A DNA stretch of 64,000 nt from Falsihalocynthiibacter sp042445055. Lineage in GTDB: Bacteria > Pseudomonadota > Alphaproteobacteria > Rhodobacterales > Rhodobacteraceae. Made by a program: the position numbers and the translations under genes. The notes below the pieces were generated by a model. That model saw only the letters and a list, made by a program, of their open reading frames with translations, was not told the DNA's origin and searched no databases. Shown piece by piece: positions 17,163 through 26,085 of the stretch (positions within the stretch are counted from its first letter, which is position 1; each line of letters opens with the position of its first letter). The stretch is from NCBI RefSeq assembly GCF_042445055.1, contig NZ_CP170339.1, positions 1,550,001-1,614,000 on the forward strand. The letters run 5' to 3'.

Positions 17163-18385
17163 GGTCTCTGAATAACGGCAGAGGCCCGCAGCTCCGCAAG
17201 ATATGAATCGGCATATGAGGCGATGCGCTGGTTCACGAGGCGCGCACGTACTTCGGCGCGGTTCTCGTCATCAATCAGTTCAGCCGTACGATTGCAAAGC
17301 ATCAGAACCTTCAGGGTCTGCCCGCCATTCACGGTAAGATTGCTGGAAACCTCGCCCGGATCGAGCTTGGCCAGTTCAACAGCCACTTCATTCGGAAGGG
17401 AATTCTGGGCCTGCGAAATAATCGACAGTTGCTGCTCGGTTGCGCCCTCATAGAGGCCGTAAAGATCTTCGCAGGTATCGGCGCGGTATTTCAACTCGCG
17501 CGCTTCTTTGAGATTTTCGGGTGTGCGCCCACCAGGGAGGTACAGCCGTGCGTATTCCACCGAAAGGTCGCGTGGTGTGGGTGCTGTGGTCTCTTGGATG
17601 CTGCGCATTTGAAAGAGCAGGATCGCGTTGGGGATATCAATCGGTTCGCTGATTTCGCCCGGTGCCAACGTCAACAGGATTGGGCGAATTGGGGGTGGAA
17701 GATCAGAGAGCGAGAGCCAGTCCAGCCGACCGCCATTCGGACCGGATTGCGCAACAGAGACCTGCGCGGCCGCTCTTGAGAATGTTTCTTGGTCCCTAAT
17801 CGCGCGAATTTCGTTGGCGATTGCCGCTGCGCGCTCTGCGTTTTCGGGCGTGTCGGCAGGGAGGATGATTTCGCTCAGCAATACACGAACGCCGCCGCGA
17901 TTTGAGGAAAGCGACAGCGCGCGATCAAGTTCGGCCTCGGAAACATTTCCGCGTGCACCGAACAGGCCACCGACAACTTCGCGCCATACGATCCCTGCGC
18001 GGACGAAATCGCGGAAGGTTTGAATATCGATACCTTCTTGGGAGAGTGCCTGAACAAACTCTTCTGCCTGAAGATCGGCGCGGCCGGCAAATTCGATCAT
18101 GCCTTGCTCGATCGCCTCCTCGGTGGCTTCAACGCCAAAACGCTCGCCTGCCTCGATATAGAGCCGCTCGTCCGTTAGACGATCAAGTGCTTCTTTTTCA
18201 ACGTTTCCTGCGGTGCCGAGGACCTTAAGAAACAGCATCCGTTGCTGAAGCTCATAGCGGGTAATTACGCTTTCGTTCACCTTTAGAACCACGTCAAACG
18301 GGCTTTGGGCAAGGGCACTTTGGGCACCCATAAACAGAGCAGCAACGGCAATCAATGTGCGGCAGAATTGTTTCATTTTAATCAT
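17159..18385 (-). CDS. surA: SurA-type periplasmic chaperone / peptidyl-prolyl isomerase
   Basis: A 408-residue secreted protein: signal peptide ending ALAQS, a helical SurA N-terminal domain (about 30-170) and one parvulin-like rotamase region (about 170-270, with LSEIILPADTPENAE and GRLDWLSLSDLPP), plus a C-terminal extension. SurA helps fold outer-membrane proteins, including LptD, encoded just upstream. Only one clear PPIase domain is seen, as in other alphaproteobacterial SurA-like proteins. A second Met three codons on (18376) is an equally good start. Confidence 0.9.
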   Translation of the reverse strand: MIKMKQFCRTLIAVAALFMGAQSALAQSPFDVVLKVNESVITRYELQQRMLFLKVLGTAGNVEKEALDRLTDERLYIEAGERFGVEATEEAIEQGMIEFAGRADLQAEEFVQALSQEGIDIQTFRDFVRAGIVWREVVGGLFGARGNVSEAELDRALSLSSNRGGVRVLLSEIILPADTPENAERAAAIANEIRAIRDQETFSRAAAQVSVAQSGPNGGRLDWLSLSDLPPPIRPILLTLAPGEISEPIDIPNAILLFQMRSIQETTAPTPRDLSVEYARLYLPGGRTPENLKEARELKYRADTCEDLYGLYEGATEQQLSIISQAQNSLPNEVAVELAKLDPGEVSSNLTVNGGQTLKVLMLCNRTAELIDDENRAEVRARLVNQRIASYADSYLAELRASAVIQRP

Positions 18386-18431
18386 AACGGCTCGGCCTTA
18401 CTCGTTTTGCACAGCTTTAACTGCTTGAAGT

Positions 18432-20597
18432 CTAATTGTAACGCAAACATTTTTTCGCGGTTCGATTGGCTTTATTCCCTTGGTCGCCAAACCCTGTCAA
18501 CGCGACCTTCATACCAACACTGGTCGAGGGATCAACCGTCGTGGACGAGGTAAAACGATGCGAGACAGAGAGATCAACCGCAAGACACTCATTTTGGTAC
18601 GTGAAGCCAAAGCCTGCTTCCGATGGTTCCTGACGGAAAATATCATACCGCCAATAGGCGTCGCCCGACCAAGTATTGTTGATAATGAAATCAGTGTCGA
18701 ACGTCCATTCGGAGGTCTGCGTATTGCGATCCAGTGCTGGTTCAGGCGTAAGCCAGAGGTATCCCGTTGAAATATTGAAACGATCCGAGAAATAGCGAAG
18801 TTGGGTTTCGTTGCGGCTAAATGAAAAATCATCGTCAATAAGCGAGTGCGACGCCAGCACCAGATTGCCCGGCAGCTCCACATCAAATGACGCAAGCCAG
18901 TCAGAGCGTTTCCCGTCAAGGCCAGAACCACGATTGAAAAGGTCGGGATCCTGTGCGCGCAGGATGCGGCCCACTGTCGCGCCAAAGTTCAAACCATTGG
19001 GGGCTGTCCGCCGATAGTTGAAGCCTATATTCGCCCATGCGCCGGCCTCGCGGCGATCCACGCCCGTAAAGCGCGAATCCGAGAAGAGGTTTCCAGCGTC
19101 CAGCGTTGCTTCTTGGCTGTCCTCGTTTGGGGGCTGATCGCTGGGGAAGGGGCTGTAGAATGCTTGGAGCACCGGCTCAAAAAGATGGGTTGCACCATTT
19201 CCATCACGCCTTAGTAGCGGCCAGCGAAGTTCTGCGCCAAGGGTCGCTGCACCGTCCATGATAGTGTCGGGATAGGTGCTGTCCTGACGGATACCATAAT
19301 AGTCCGCCCTGATCTCGGCACCGCCAGAAACTAGTAGCCCAGAGCCGATGACCTCCGTTCGTTTCCAATCCAGAGCCACAGAAGCGTTACGCATATCGCG
19401 TCCGATCACATCCTCATCCGATGCGCGCTTATGGCTGTGAAGATACCCCTTGAGCGTGGCCGACCCGCCAATCAGAGAGGGGGTGAAGCGCCGCTCGTAA
19501 ATCGCATCGAACGCGAGGTTGGGCAGGGTGGCGTTGTCATCTGTTTCGCGAAGGGATCGCGCATCTGAAAGGGTCGTTTGAATATATTCGTTGCGCCGCG
19601 TGCGCGACACATCAATGAAACTGTCGAGCAAGTCGCGATCGGTATAGTCGTACGTCAGTAGGTAATCAGGGTCGCTAACAAGTTCAGCGCGGTAGGTCAG
19701 AAGGAAATCCTGCGGAAGGTCATATGCGCCGCCGCCGAACAAATACCCCCGCGTTTCATCAGGCCGTAATGTGTCGCGCGAGAGGGCTCCGACGAATTCC
19801 ATTTCGCCCTTTGCAAACATCTGGCGGTACCGAAATTCCATCGTTTTCGTTTTGCTGGTCACAAGTGGTGCGAGCGTGATGTCCTTACTGTCACCCAGGG
19901 GAATGAAGTACGGAAGCCGCACCCCAGTAGCCAAGTTTGAATCCGAAATCGCACTTGGAATCAGAAAACCGCGCGCACGTTCGAGCGTCGGGTCGGGCAG
20001 ACGCAAACTCGGTATATAGAAGACAGGAAGCCCCATCACACGCAGGTGCGCCTGATCGAAATAAAGCTGCTTCTCCTCTTGATCGTGCAGGATACTCTGG
20101 GCGCGAATTTCCCATAGGGGGACAGGGTTTGCCGCGCATACTTCACATGAAGACGCGACCGTTTTCTTAAGTTGCAGGTACCGCCCGTCAACACGCCGGA
20201 TCTCTGCGGCGGCCATTTGCAATTGTTGATCCAAGACGACGCGCGCACCCCTCAGCAGGCCCTGTTGCAGATCGCGATCAAGCTCGGCGCTATCGGCCAA
20301 CAAAATGGATTCTGCACCACGGGTCAGTCGAATAGGGCCTTCAATCTGAAGCGTTTCAGTCTCGGATACATATGTAACTTTGCGCGCACGCAGGTGGGCG
20401 TCTTGGTAAAAGACTTCGACATTTCCTTCGGCAACAAGGTCGCCATTCTTGTTCACGGAAAGCGCGTCAGCAATCAGGTTCGCTGGATCTTCTGTAGAAA
20501 CTTGGGATGCGGATTGCGCAAACGCCACTTCCCCAAGGCCGCTTAAAACGAGGGACGAAGTCGCGGCCGCACGCAAAAATGAACGGAATCCGAGCAC
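18432..20597 (-). CDS. lptD: LPS-assembly outer membrane protein LptD
   Basis: About 721 residues: signal peptide (LRAAATSSLVLSGLGEVAFAQS), an OstA/LptA-like beta-jellyroll N-terminal domain (NKNGDLVAEGNVEVFYQD and following), then a large beta-barrel. It inserts LPS into the outer leaflet. The GTG at 20597, overlapping the lptG stop as TAGTG, is preferred because it directly precedes the signal peptide and GGAGG lies just upstream; in-frame ATGs at 20639 and 20663 would add hydrophilic residues. Two Cys in SSCEVCAANP recall the disulfide Cys of LptD. It follows lptF and lptG in one operon. Confidence 0.93.
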   Translation of the reverse strand: MLGFRSFLRAAATSSLVLSGLGEVAFAQSASQVSTEDPANLIADALSVNKNGDLVAEGNVEVFYQDAHLRARKVTYVSETETLQIEGPIRLTRGAESILLADSAELDRDLQQGLLRGARVVLDQQLQMAAAEIRRVDGRYLQLKKTVASSCEVCAANPVPLWEIRAQSILHDQEEKQLYFDQAHLRVMGLPVFYIPSLRLPDPTLERARGFLIPSAISDSNLATGVRLPYFIPLGDSKDITLAPLVTSKTKTMEFRYRQMFAKGEMEFVGALSRDTLRPDETRGYLFGGGAYDLPQDFLLTYRAELVSDPDYLLTYDYTDRDLLDSFIDVSRTRRNEYIQTTLSDARSLRETDDNATLPNLAFDAIYERRFTPSLIGGSATLKGYLHSHKRASDEDVIGRDMRNASVALDWKRTEVIGSGLLVSGGAEIRADYYGIRQDSTYPDTIMDGAATLGAELRWPLLRRDGNGATHLFEPVLQAFYSPFPSDQPPNEDSQEATLDAGNLFSDSRFTGVDRREAGAWANIGFNYRRTAPNGLNFGATVGRILRAQDPDLFNRGSGLDGKRSDWLASFDVELPGNLVLASHSLIDDDFSFSRNETQLRYFSDRFNISTGYLWLTPEPALDRNTQTSEWTFDTDFIINNTWSGDAYWRYDIFRQEPSEAGFGFTYQNECLAVDLSVSHRFTSSTTVDPSTSVGMKVALTGFGDQGNKANRTAKKCLRYN

Positions 20598-21694
20598 TAT
20601 CCGTCCTCCATATGTAACAAGAGAGCCATCGCGATACATATCGACGCAATGGGGGGCGCCCACGTCGCGAGCATCACAGGCACTTGGCCGTTTTCAGCAA
20701 AAATCTGGATGAAATCCCGCAGGAAAAAGAGGCTGAACGCCAAAAGGATTGCCGCAAGGATCATAACCCCTGTGCGTCCAAAGCGCGTATGGCGCATGGT
20801 AAAGCCAGCACCGATCATCACCATCGCAACAAACATAAGCGGTAAGGCAAGTTCACGATTAAACCATGCGCGATGTTTCAGCGCCGAGAAGCCAGCGCGC
20901 TCTAGCTGATTGATATAGTTGGGCAATTTCCAAATTGAAATCGCATCGGGTGTCCCGAAGCTATCGCGGATCTGATCTAGCGTTAGGTCACTTTCCAGAT
21001 TGTAACGCTCCAGCAAAAGCGCGTCGCGCTCTGGGTTCGTAGAGCCCTTAAGGGGCCATTTCTTGACGCCCTCAAGCGCCCAGTACCCGTCCATAAGCTT
21101 CGCTGACGCAGCCTCGATACGCGTTTGCGGCGCGCCATCCGGGGTAAAGATGATGAAGAAAACGTTTTGCAGTTCGGTGCCGTCCAGATTGGCGCCCTCG
21201 GCCCGTATCACCGTTTGATTGCCGTCGTTTTGTTGCCGAAGCCAAAGCCCCTCGGCGCTGATCGACATGACCGATGTCTGGTTGTTGTTGAAGCTGCGCG
21301 AGACGTGCTCGTATTCCTTCTTGGTGGCGGCAACGATTGGGTTGAACACTGCAACCGTGATGACACCAAACATAAATGCGACGATAACCGGCGAAATCAA
21401 ACTCTTGATCGCGCTGCGCCCTGCGGCCCTGATTACCACCAGTTCACTGCTGCGCGCCAACCCAAGGAACAGCGCAAGAGTTGAGAGCACCACAACCAGC
21501 GGCAAAATCGAATACATCGAGCTGGGTGTATTGAGTGCCGCCAATAGAACGAGTTCGGAGAAGCTTGCGTCCTTGTCGCCAAATCTTCTGAATTGTTCTG
21601 CAATATCAATTAGAAACGCGATGCCGACGAAGATGCCCAAGACACCGAGTAACGCCTTTATATACTTGCGTCCGAGATAGAAATAGAGCGTCAT
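20597..21694 (-). CDS. lptG: LPS export ABC transporter permease LptG
   Basis: A 365-residue inner-membrane permease of the LptB2FG exporter that extracts LPS from the inner membrane. It starts MTLYFYLGRKYIKALLG with the first membrane segment and has the six-helix, large periplasmic beta-jellyroll layout (three helices, domain with GLWLRQQNDG, three helices). The start codon overlaps the lptF stop as ATGA. A longer reading frame upstream is unlikely. Confidence 0.95.
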   Translation of the reverse strand: MTLYFYLGRKYIKALLGVLGIFVGIAFLIDIAEQFRRFGDKDASFSELVLLAALNTPSSMYSILPLVVVLSTLALFLGLARSSELVVIRAAGRSAIKSLISPVIVAFMFGVITVAVFNPIVAATKKEYEHVSRSFNNNQTSVMSISAEGLWLRQQNDGNQTVIRAEGANLDGTELQNVFFIIFTPDGAPQTRIEAASAKLMDGYWALEGVKKWPLKGSTNPERDALLLERYNLESDLTLDQIRDSFGTPDAISIWKLPNYINQLERAGFSALKHRAWFNRELALPLMFVAMVMIGAGFTMRHTRFGRTGVMILAAILLAFSLFFLRDFIQIFAENGQVPVMLATWAPPIASICIAMALLLHMEDG

Positions 21695-22815
21695 GCACCC
21701 CTCCGCCGCAGGGTGCGGAAAATCTGCGGGTTCGCCGCGATCCACAAGATAAAGTACGACAACGCGATGCCAAATATCGACGGTGTATAGGCCATCCACC
21801 AAAGGCTTGCGGAGCTCAGCGAAACATCAACCGCCGCGGTATCAATCGCCTTTATCGCGATCAAGAGGACAATTCCCAAGCCAATCTGTGGCCACAACCC
21901 AAATCGGCTAAATCCACCCAGCAGGAGCGTGGAAAAACCCACCAATGCGCAAACAAGGGCCAGAAGGGGCTGCGCGAAACGTTGATGCGCTGTGCTGAGC
22001 ATCCGTGCTTCGTCGGCGTTGGATTCCTCCATGAGTTCTGGTGTCGGATTGAGAAGCTCCCAAGTGCTAAGTTGATCTACGTCGCGCTGGAACTCGGCTT
22101 GCGGCTTGATTAGGTCGCCGATATCAAACACAAGGTCTTGAAAACTGGTGGTAAAAAGGCGCTGACCTTCGGACCTAAGACTCTGCGCAATTCCCTCAAA
22201 CATGAGCAGTTTTGGCCCAGACGCATCATCAACCAAGAGTGCACGCTTGGCGGTGTAGGTGGTATGAACATCCCGCGCGCGCGCATCCGAGAGCAATATT
22301 TCATTCAGCGCTCCCTCAGGCGAGATATGTCGGATGTATAGGGTGATGCCACTTGTGGGATGAAGGAATGTACCATCCACCAGAAGTTGGGCCGTGATGT
22401 TTCGCGACAATTCCGCCGAGCGAACAGTGATTTGTTTGCTCGAAGCGGGGATCAGAATATGCGAGAGTATGCCCATCATGAGCGCGACAATCAGGCCGAA
22501 CACCAATACCGGTCGCGCCATGCGATAAGGGCTGTAACCCGAGGATTGAACGACCACCAATTCACTCTCTGTCGAAAGGCGGTTGATCACGTAAACCGTT
22601 CCAACAAAAGCAGAAAACGGCAGGACCAGAACGATCACACGCGGCAGAGTCAGCGCCGTTAGCTCAAAGAATACGCCCGCTGACTGACCGCTTGAGATAA
22701 TCGTATCAAACAGCGAAACGGCACGATTGACCCAATAAACCAAAACCAGAATCAATGAGAAAAACCCAAACAGCACAATCAGTTGCGACAGGACATATCT
22801 GTCGAATCTCGCCAC
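21691..22815 (-). CDS. lptF: LPS export ABC transporter permease LptF
   Basis: A 374-residue partner of LptG with the same topology: ARFDRYVLSQLIVLFGFF begins helix 1, then SELVVVQSSGYSPYRMARP on the cytoplasmic coupling loop, and a periplasmic domain. GTG at 22815 is preferred as start because AGGGGGAT stands at ideal spacing before it; an upstream ATG at 22851 lacks a ribosome site. It is the first gene of the leftward lptF-lptG-lptD-surA-pdxA-rsmA operon and is divergent from pepA. Confidence 0.94.
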   Translation of the reverse strand: MARFDRYVLSQLIVLFGFFSLILVLVYWVNRAVSLFDTIISSGQSAGVFFELTALTLPRVIVLVLPFSAFVGTVYVINRLSTESELVVVQSSGYSPYRMARPVLVFGLIVALMMGILSHILIPASSKQITVRSAELSRNITAQLLVDGTFLHPTSGITLYIRHISPEGALNEILLSDARARDVHTTYTAKRALLVDDASGPKLLMFEGIAQSLRSEGQRLFTTSFQDLVFDIGDLIKPQAEFQRDVDQLSTWELLNPTPELMEESNADEARMLSTAHQRFAQPLLALVCALVGFSTLLLGGFSRFGLWPQIGLGIVLLIAIKAIDTAAVDVSLSSASLWWMAYTPSIFGIALSYFILWIAANPQIFRTLRRRGA

Positions 22816-22943
22816 GTGAATCCCCCTGTAAAGCGCTGTTTGTTTGAGCAAACTTATCGGAAAACATTACTGGGGAAAACTGCTATCTGGTCATGTCGGC
22901 TGTAGGGCGCTACCAATGTGTATCACATTAGAAGGAGTCACCG

Positions 22944-24410
22944 ATGACAACGCCCATTCCCCTGTTTTTTGACGAAGTGAACCTGGATGCGATTGCAACG
23001 CAAACAGGCCGCATTGTTGTCTTTTTGGAACCAAACGGGCGCTTTGACCGGTCTTCGCGGCGGATCAACCGACTCACTAAGGGCGCACTCGGGCGTTTTG
23101 TTGCCAGCGAGGCGTTCGAGGAGATGAACGAAGGTTCAGGAATGGACTTGGCTTACCCCGCCGGAATGGCGGCTTCGGCAGTTCAAGTTATCCGTCTGCC
23201 GCGCTCTCCTTCTGTTGAAGCTGCGCGCAAAGCGGGTGCAACAATTGCCAAGTCTTTGACGAAAGAGGGCGCAATGGTATGTGCCAATACGATTGGCAAA
23301 GCCGCCGAGATTTCGTTTGGCATCGCTCTACGCGCGTATGATTTCAATCCGCATAAAACAAGCGACCCCAAAGAAATCGGCGAAGTGCGTTTCCAAGTGA
23401 GCCGCCCCGAAGATGTCGCCGCCAAGGCAGCACCACTTGCCTCGATTGCAGAGGGTGTGTTTTTTACCCGTGATCTTGTGAACGAGCCTTCTAACGTTCT
23501 GACAACAGACGATTTTGCCGCTCGACTTGCCGCAATGCAGGAGCTTGGGCTAGAGGTCGAAATTCTGGATGAGGAAGCCTTGGAAGAACTGGGTATGGGC
23601 GCGCTGTTGGCTGTTGGTCAAGGAAGCGAAAGCCCGTCCAAAGTTGTTGTCATGCAGTGGAACGGCGGCGGAGATGAGCCACCTTTGGCGCTCGTTGGGA
23701 AAGGCGTTGTTTTTGATACAGGCGGTATTTCCATTAAACCCGCCGCGGGTATGGAAGACATGACAATGGACATGGGCGGTGCGGGCGTTGTCTCGGGAGT
23801 GATGCGTTCACTTGCTTTGCGCCGCGCCAAAGCGAATGTCGTTGGTCTGGTTGGTATTGTCGAAAACATGCCCGATGGCAAAGCAATGCGCCCCGGTGAT
23901 GTCGTTAAATCGATGAAGGGTGATACCATCGAAGTGCTGAACACAGACGCCGAAGGGCGCCTCGTTCTGTGTGATGTGATGTGGTATGCGCAGGAGCGTT
24001 TTAAGCCTGCCGCGATGGTGGATTTGGCCACATTGACTGGCGCTATCATTATTGGGCTTGGCCATGACAATGCAGGCGTTTTCTCTAACAACGATAAGTT
24101 CTGTAATCGCTTCCTGAAAGCGGCCCAAGCAGAGGGCGAAGGCGCATGGCGGATGCCGCTTGGTGCGAGCTATGACAAGCTTCTTAAATCGCCTGTTGCG
24201 GATATGAAAAACATCGGTGGCCGGCCTGCGGGCTCAATCACAGCGGCGCAATTCTTGCAGCGTTTCGTTAAGAAAGAAACGCCGTGGATTCACCTCGATA
24301 TCGCAGGTGTGGCACATATCAAATCCGGCACAGATTTCGCCCCCGGTGGCGCGACGGGGTGGGGCGTTCTGGCGTTAAACCGCTTGATTCAGGACCGTTT
24401 TGAGGGCTGA
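22944..24410 (+). CDS. pepA: Leucyl aminopeptidase (M17)
   Basis: A 488-residue M17 aminopeptidase with two metal ions per active site. The catalytic domain shows VGKGVVFDTGGISIKP (metal-binding Lys/Asp), the MDMGGAG stretch, and the family signature NTDAEGRL; the N-terminal domain (about 1-170) is the variable hexamerisation and regulatory part. It releases N-terminal residues from peptides in the cytoplasm. AGAAGGAG precedes the ATG. The next gene, holC, overlaps its stop codon. Confidence 0.96.
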   Translation: MTTPIPLFFDEVNLDAIATQTGRIVVFLEPNGRFDRSSRRINRLTKGALGRFVASEAFEEMNEGSGMDLAYPAGMAASAVQVIRLPRSPSVEAARKAGATIAKSLTKEGAMVCANTIGKAAEISFGIALRAYDFNPHKTSDPKEIGEVRFQVSRPEDVAAKAAPLASIAEGVFFTRDLVNEPSNVLTTDDFAARLAAMQELGLEVEILDEEALEELGMGALLAVGQGSESPSKVVVMQWNGGGDEPPLALVGKGVVFDTGGISIKPAAGMEDMTMDMGGAGVVSGVMRSLALRRAKANVVGLVGIVENMPDGKAMRPGDVVKSMKGDTIEVLNTDAEGRLVLCDVMWYAQERFKPAAMVDLATLTGAIIIGLGHDNAGVFSNNDKFCNRFLKAAQAEGEGAWRMPLGASYDKLLKSPVADMKNIGGRPAGSITAAQFLQRFVKKETPWIHLDIAGVAHIKSGTDFAPGGATGWGVLALNRLIQDRFEG

Positions 24411-24871
24411 TGGGACAGGTCTATTTCTATCACGTCACGCAAAACCCGCTGCTGGCGACGTTGAACACCCTGCTTGAAAAATCACTTCAGGCAGGGTGGC
24501 GCGTTGCCGTTCGCGGCGTGGATCGCGGCTATCTCTCACATGTGGATCAGGACTTGTGGCAGCGTTCACGCGAGGGGTTTCTGCCCCACGGCCTAGAGGG
24601 TGGTCCGCATGACGTCGATCAGCCGATTTTGCTTAGTACAAGCACCGAAATGCCGAATGGTGCGACCTGTATTATCTCGCTTGAGGGCGCAGAGGTCTCT
24701 GCTGAGGAGGTCGAAAAAGCCGACCGTGCCTGTATCCTCTTTGATGGGACCATGCCCGAGGCAGTTGATCGTGCGCGCGCGCAATGGAAAACACTCACGG
24801 CCGCAGGTACCAAAGCGATCTATTGGTCAGAAGAAACAGGCACTTGGGCAAAGAAAGCAGAGAGCAGCTAA
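24410..24871 (+). CDS. holC: DNA polymerase III subunit chi
   Basis: A 153-residue HolC protein, which links the clamp loader to single-strand binding protein at the replication fork. Segments FYHVTQNPLLATLNTLLEKSL, DQDLWQR.. and FLPHGLE follow the family pattern. Start and pepA stop overlap (TGATGG); pepA-holC is a conserved pair in alphaproteobacteria. Its 3' end overlaps the convergent protease gene by four bases. Confidence 0.93.
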   Translation: MGQVYFYHVTQNPLLATLNTLLEKSLQAGWRVAVRGVDRGYLSHVDQDLWQRSREGFLPHGLEGGPHDVDQPILLSTSTEMPNGATCIISLEGAEVSAEEVEKADRACILFDGTMPEAVDRARAQWKTLTAAGTKAIYWSEETGTWAKKAESS

Positions 24872-25440
24872 GGCTGCATAATCATCTTGTCGCCCGCGAT
24901 CTCGATGCGGTCCATTTGCCGTAGATACCCCATTCCTAATAGCGAAATATCCAGCGCCCCATCGTTCACATAGGCCGCGAGCGTCGGTGTCTCTAACCCC
25001 TCAAATTGGAGGTTATTGAGCTGAACGCGCGCAGTTTTCACTTGGCCGTTTGCAGTATTGGCAACGCCAAGGAAGCGCAGTTCATCCAGATCAATTCCAA
25101 GCCTCTCGGCATCACTACGCGAGAGCACGACATCGGTCGCGCCCGTATCGACGAGGAACTCAATGGGTGTGCCATCAATCAGGAGCGTCGCGTAAAAGTG
25201 CCCGTCCCGCTGGCGCTCAAGGACAATGGTGTCGCCAGTGCTTATTTGGGCGGCATGGTCATCTTTGATGTTTTCCCAAAGCCCGAAAGCCGCGACAAAT
25301 CCAACGAAGATAAGCCCCCAAAGTAGGGCCTGTTGCAGCGTTTTTCCAAGCGACTGACGGTTCTGAACAAAAAACCAACTGGCCACCGCAGCTCCTAAGA
25401 GAACCAAGTATATCAGCCGTCCAATGTCGTCGCCGTTCAT
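24868..25440 (-). CDS. TIGR02281-type membrane-anchored retropepsin-like aspartic protease
   Basis: A 190-residue protein with two N-terminal membrane segments (about 8-24 and 38-56) and a single-domain clan AA aspartic protease: FLVDTGATDVVLS contains the catalytic Asp of a dimeric retropepsin fold, followed by AERLG and a second hydrophobic-Gly motif (LLGMGYL). The domain is expected on the periplasmic side. It is last in an apparent operon with an ABC-F gene and marC. Its substrate is unknown. Confidence 0.88.
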   Translation of the reverse strand: MNGDDIGRLIYLVLLGAAVASWFFVQNRQSLGKTLQQALLWGLIFVGFVAAFGLWENIKDDHAAQISTGDTIVLERQRDGHFYATLLIDGTPIEFLVDTGATDVVLSRSDAERLGIDLDELRFLGVANTANGQVKTARVQLNNLQFEGLETPTLAAYVNDGALDISLLGMGYLRQMDRIEIAGDKMIMQP

Positions 25441-25453
25441 GCGTCACCTTTGG

Positions 25454-26083
25454 TTAAGTAAGGGTTGGGGCAAAATCCTTGAGACCATCCAGAATGAACT
25501 GGATAGCAAGCGCACCCAAGAGCATACCCAACAGGCGCGTAACCACGTTAATGCCTGTAGGTCCGAGGATCCGCTCAAACAATCCTGCCGAGAAAAACAT
25601 AATTAGTGTAATAGCAAGCACCGCGAACATCGCGAGCAATACCATGATCGTTCCAAGAACGCCGTCTGCCTGCTCAACCAACAGAATAGCGGTCGCAATC
25701 GCGCCCGGACCAGCCAGAAGTGGCGTTGCGAGCGGGAAAATCGACGGGTCGTCCTGATCGTCATCTGCGTGCTCGCCCGCGGTTTCGCCACGACGCTTGC
25801 TGCGCCGTTCAAAGAGCATGTCCAAGGCCGTAAGGAAGAGCAGAATACCACCCGCGATGCGGAACGCCGGCATTGATATTCCGACAAAGTTCAGCACAGC
25901 TTCGCCGAGGAACGCAAAGAGCGTGAGAAGGAAGGTTGCGGTGACAACAGCCGTAATCGCGATGGACCGCCGCTTGGGCGTTGACATCCCTTGGGTCATC
26001 GCAACGAACAACGGCATCAGACCGACCGGATCAATAATCACAAAGAACGTTACGAATGCCGTAATGGACGCACTTAATTCCAT
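25454..26083 (-). CDS. MarC family integral membrane protein
   Basis: A 209-residue, six-helix membrane protein of the MarC/UPF0056 family (FVTFFVIIDPVGLMPLFVAMTQG at the start; FPLATPLLAGPGAIATAI mid-protein). A charged cytoplasmic loop rich in Arg, Asp and Glu lies between helices 3 and 4. Function of the family is not established; early links to antibiotic resistance were withdrawn. It lies two bases after the ABC-F stop and 13 bases before the protease start. Confidence 0.92.
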   Translation of the reverse strand: MELSASITAFVTFFVIIDPVGLMPLFVAMTQGMSTPKRRSIAITAVVTATFLLTLFAFLGEAVLNFVGISMPAFRIAGGILLFLTALDMLFERRSKRRGETAGEHADDDQDDPSIFPLATPLLAGPGAIATAILLVEQADGVLGTIMVLLAMFAVLAITLIMFFSAGLFERILGPTGINVVTRLLGMLLGALAIQFILDGLKDFAPTLT

Positions 26084-26085
26084 TG

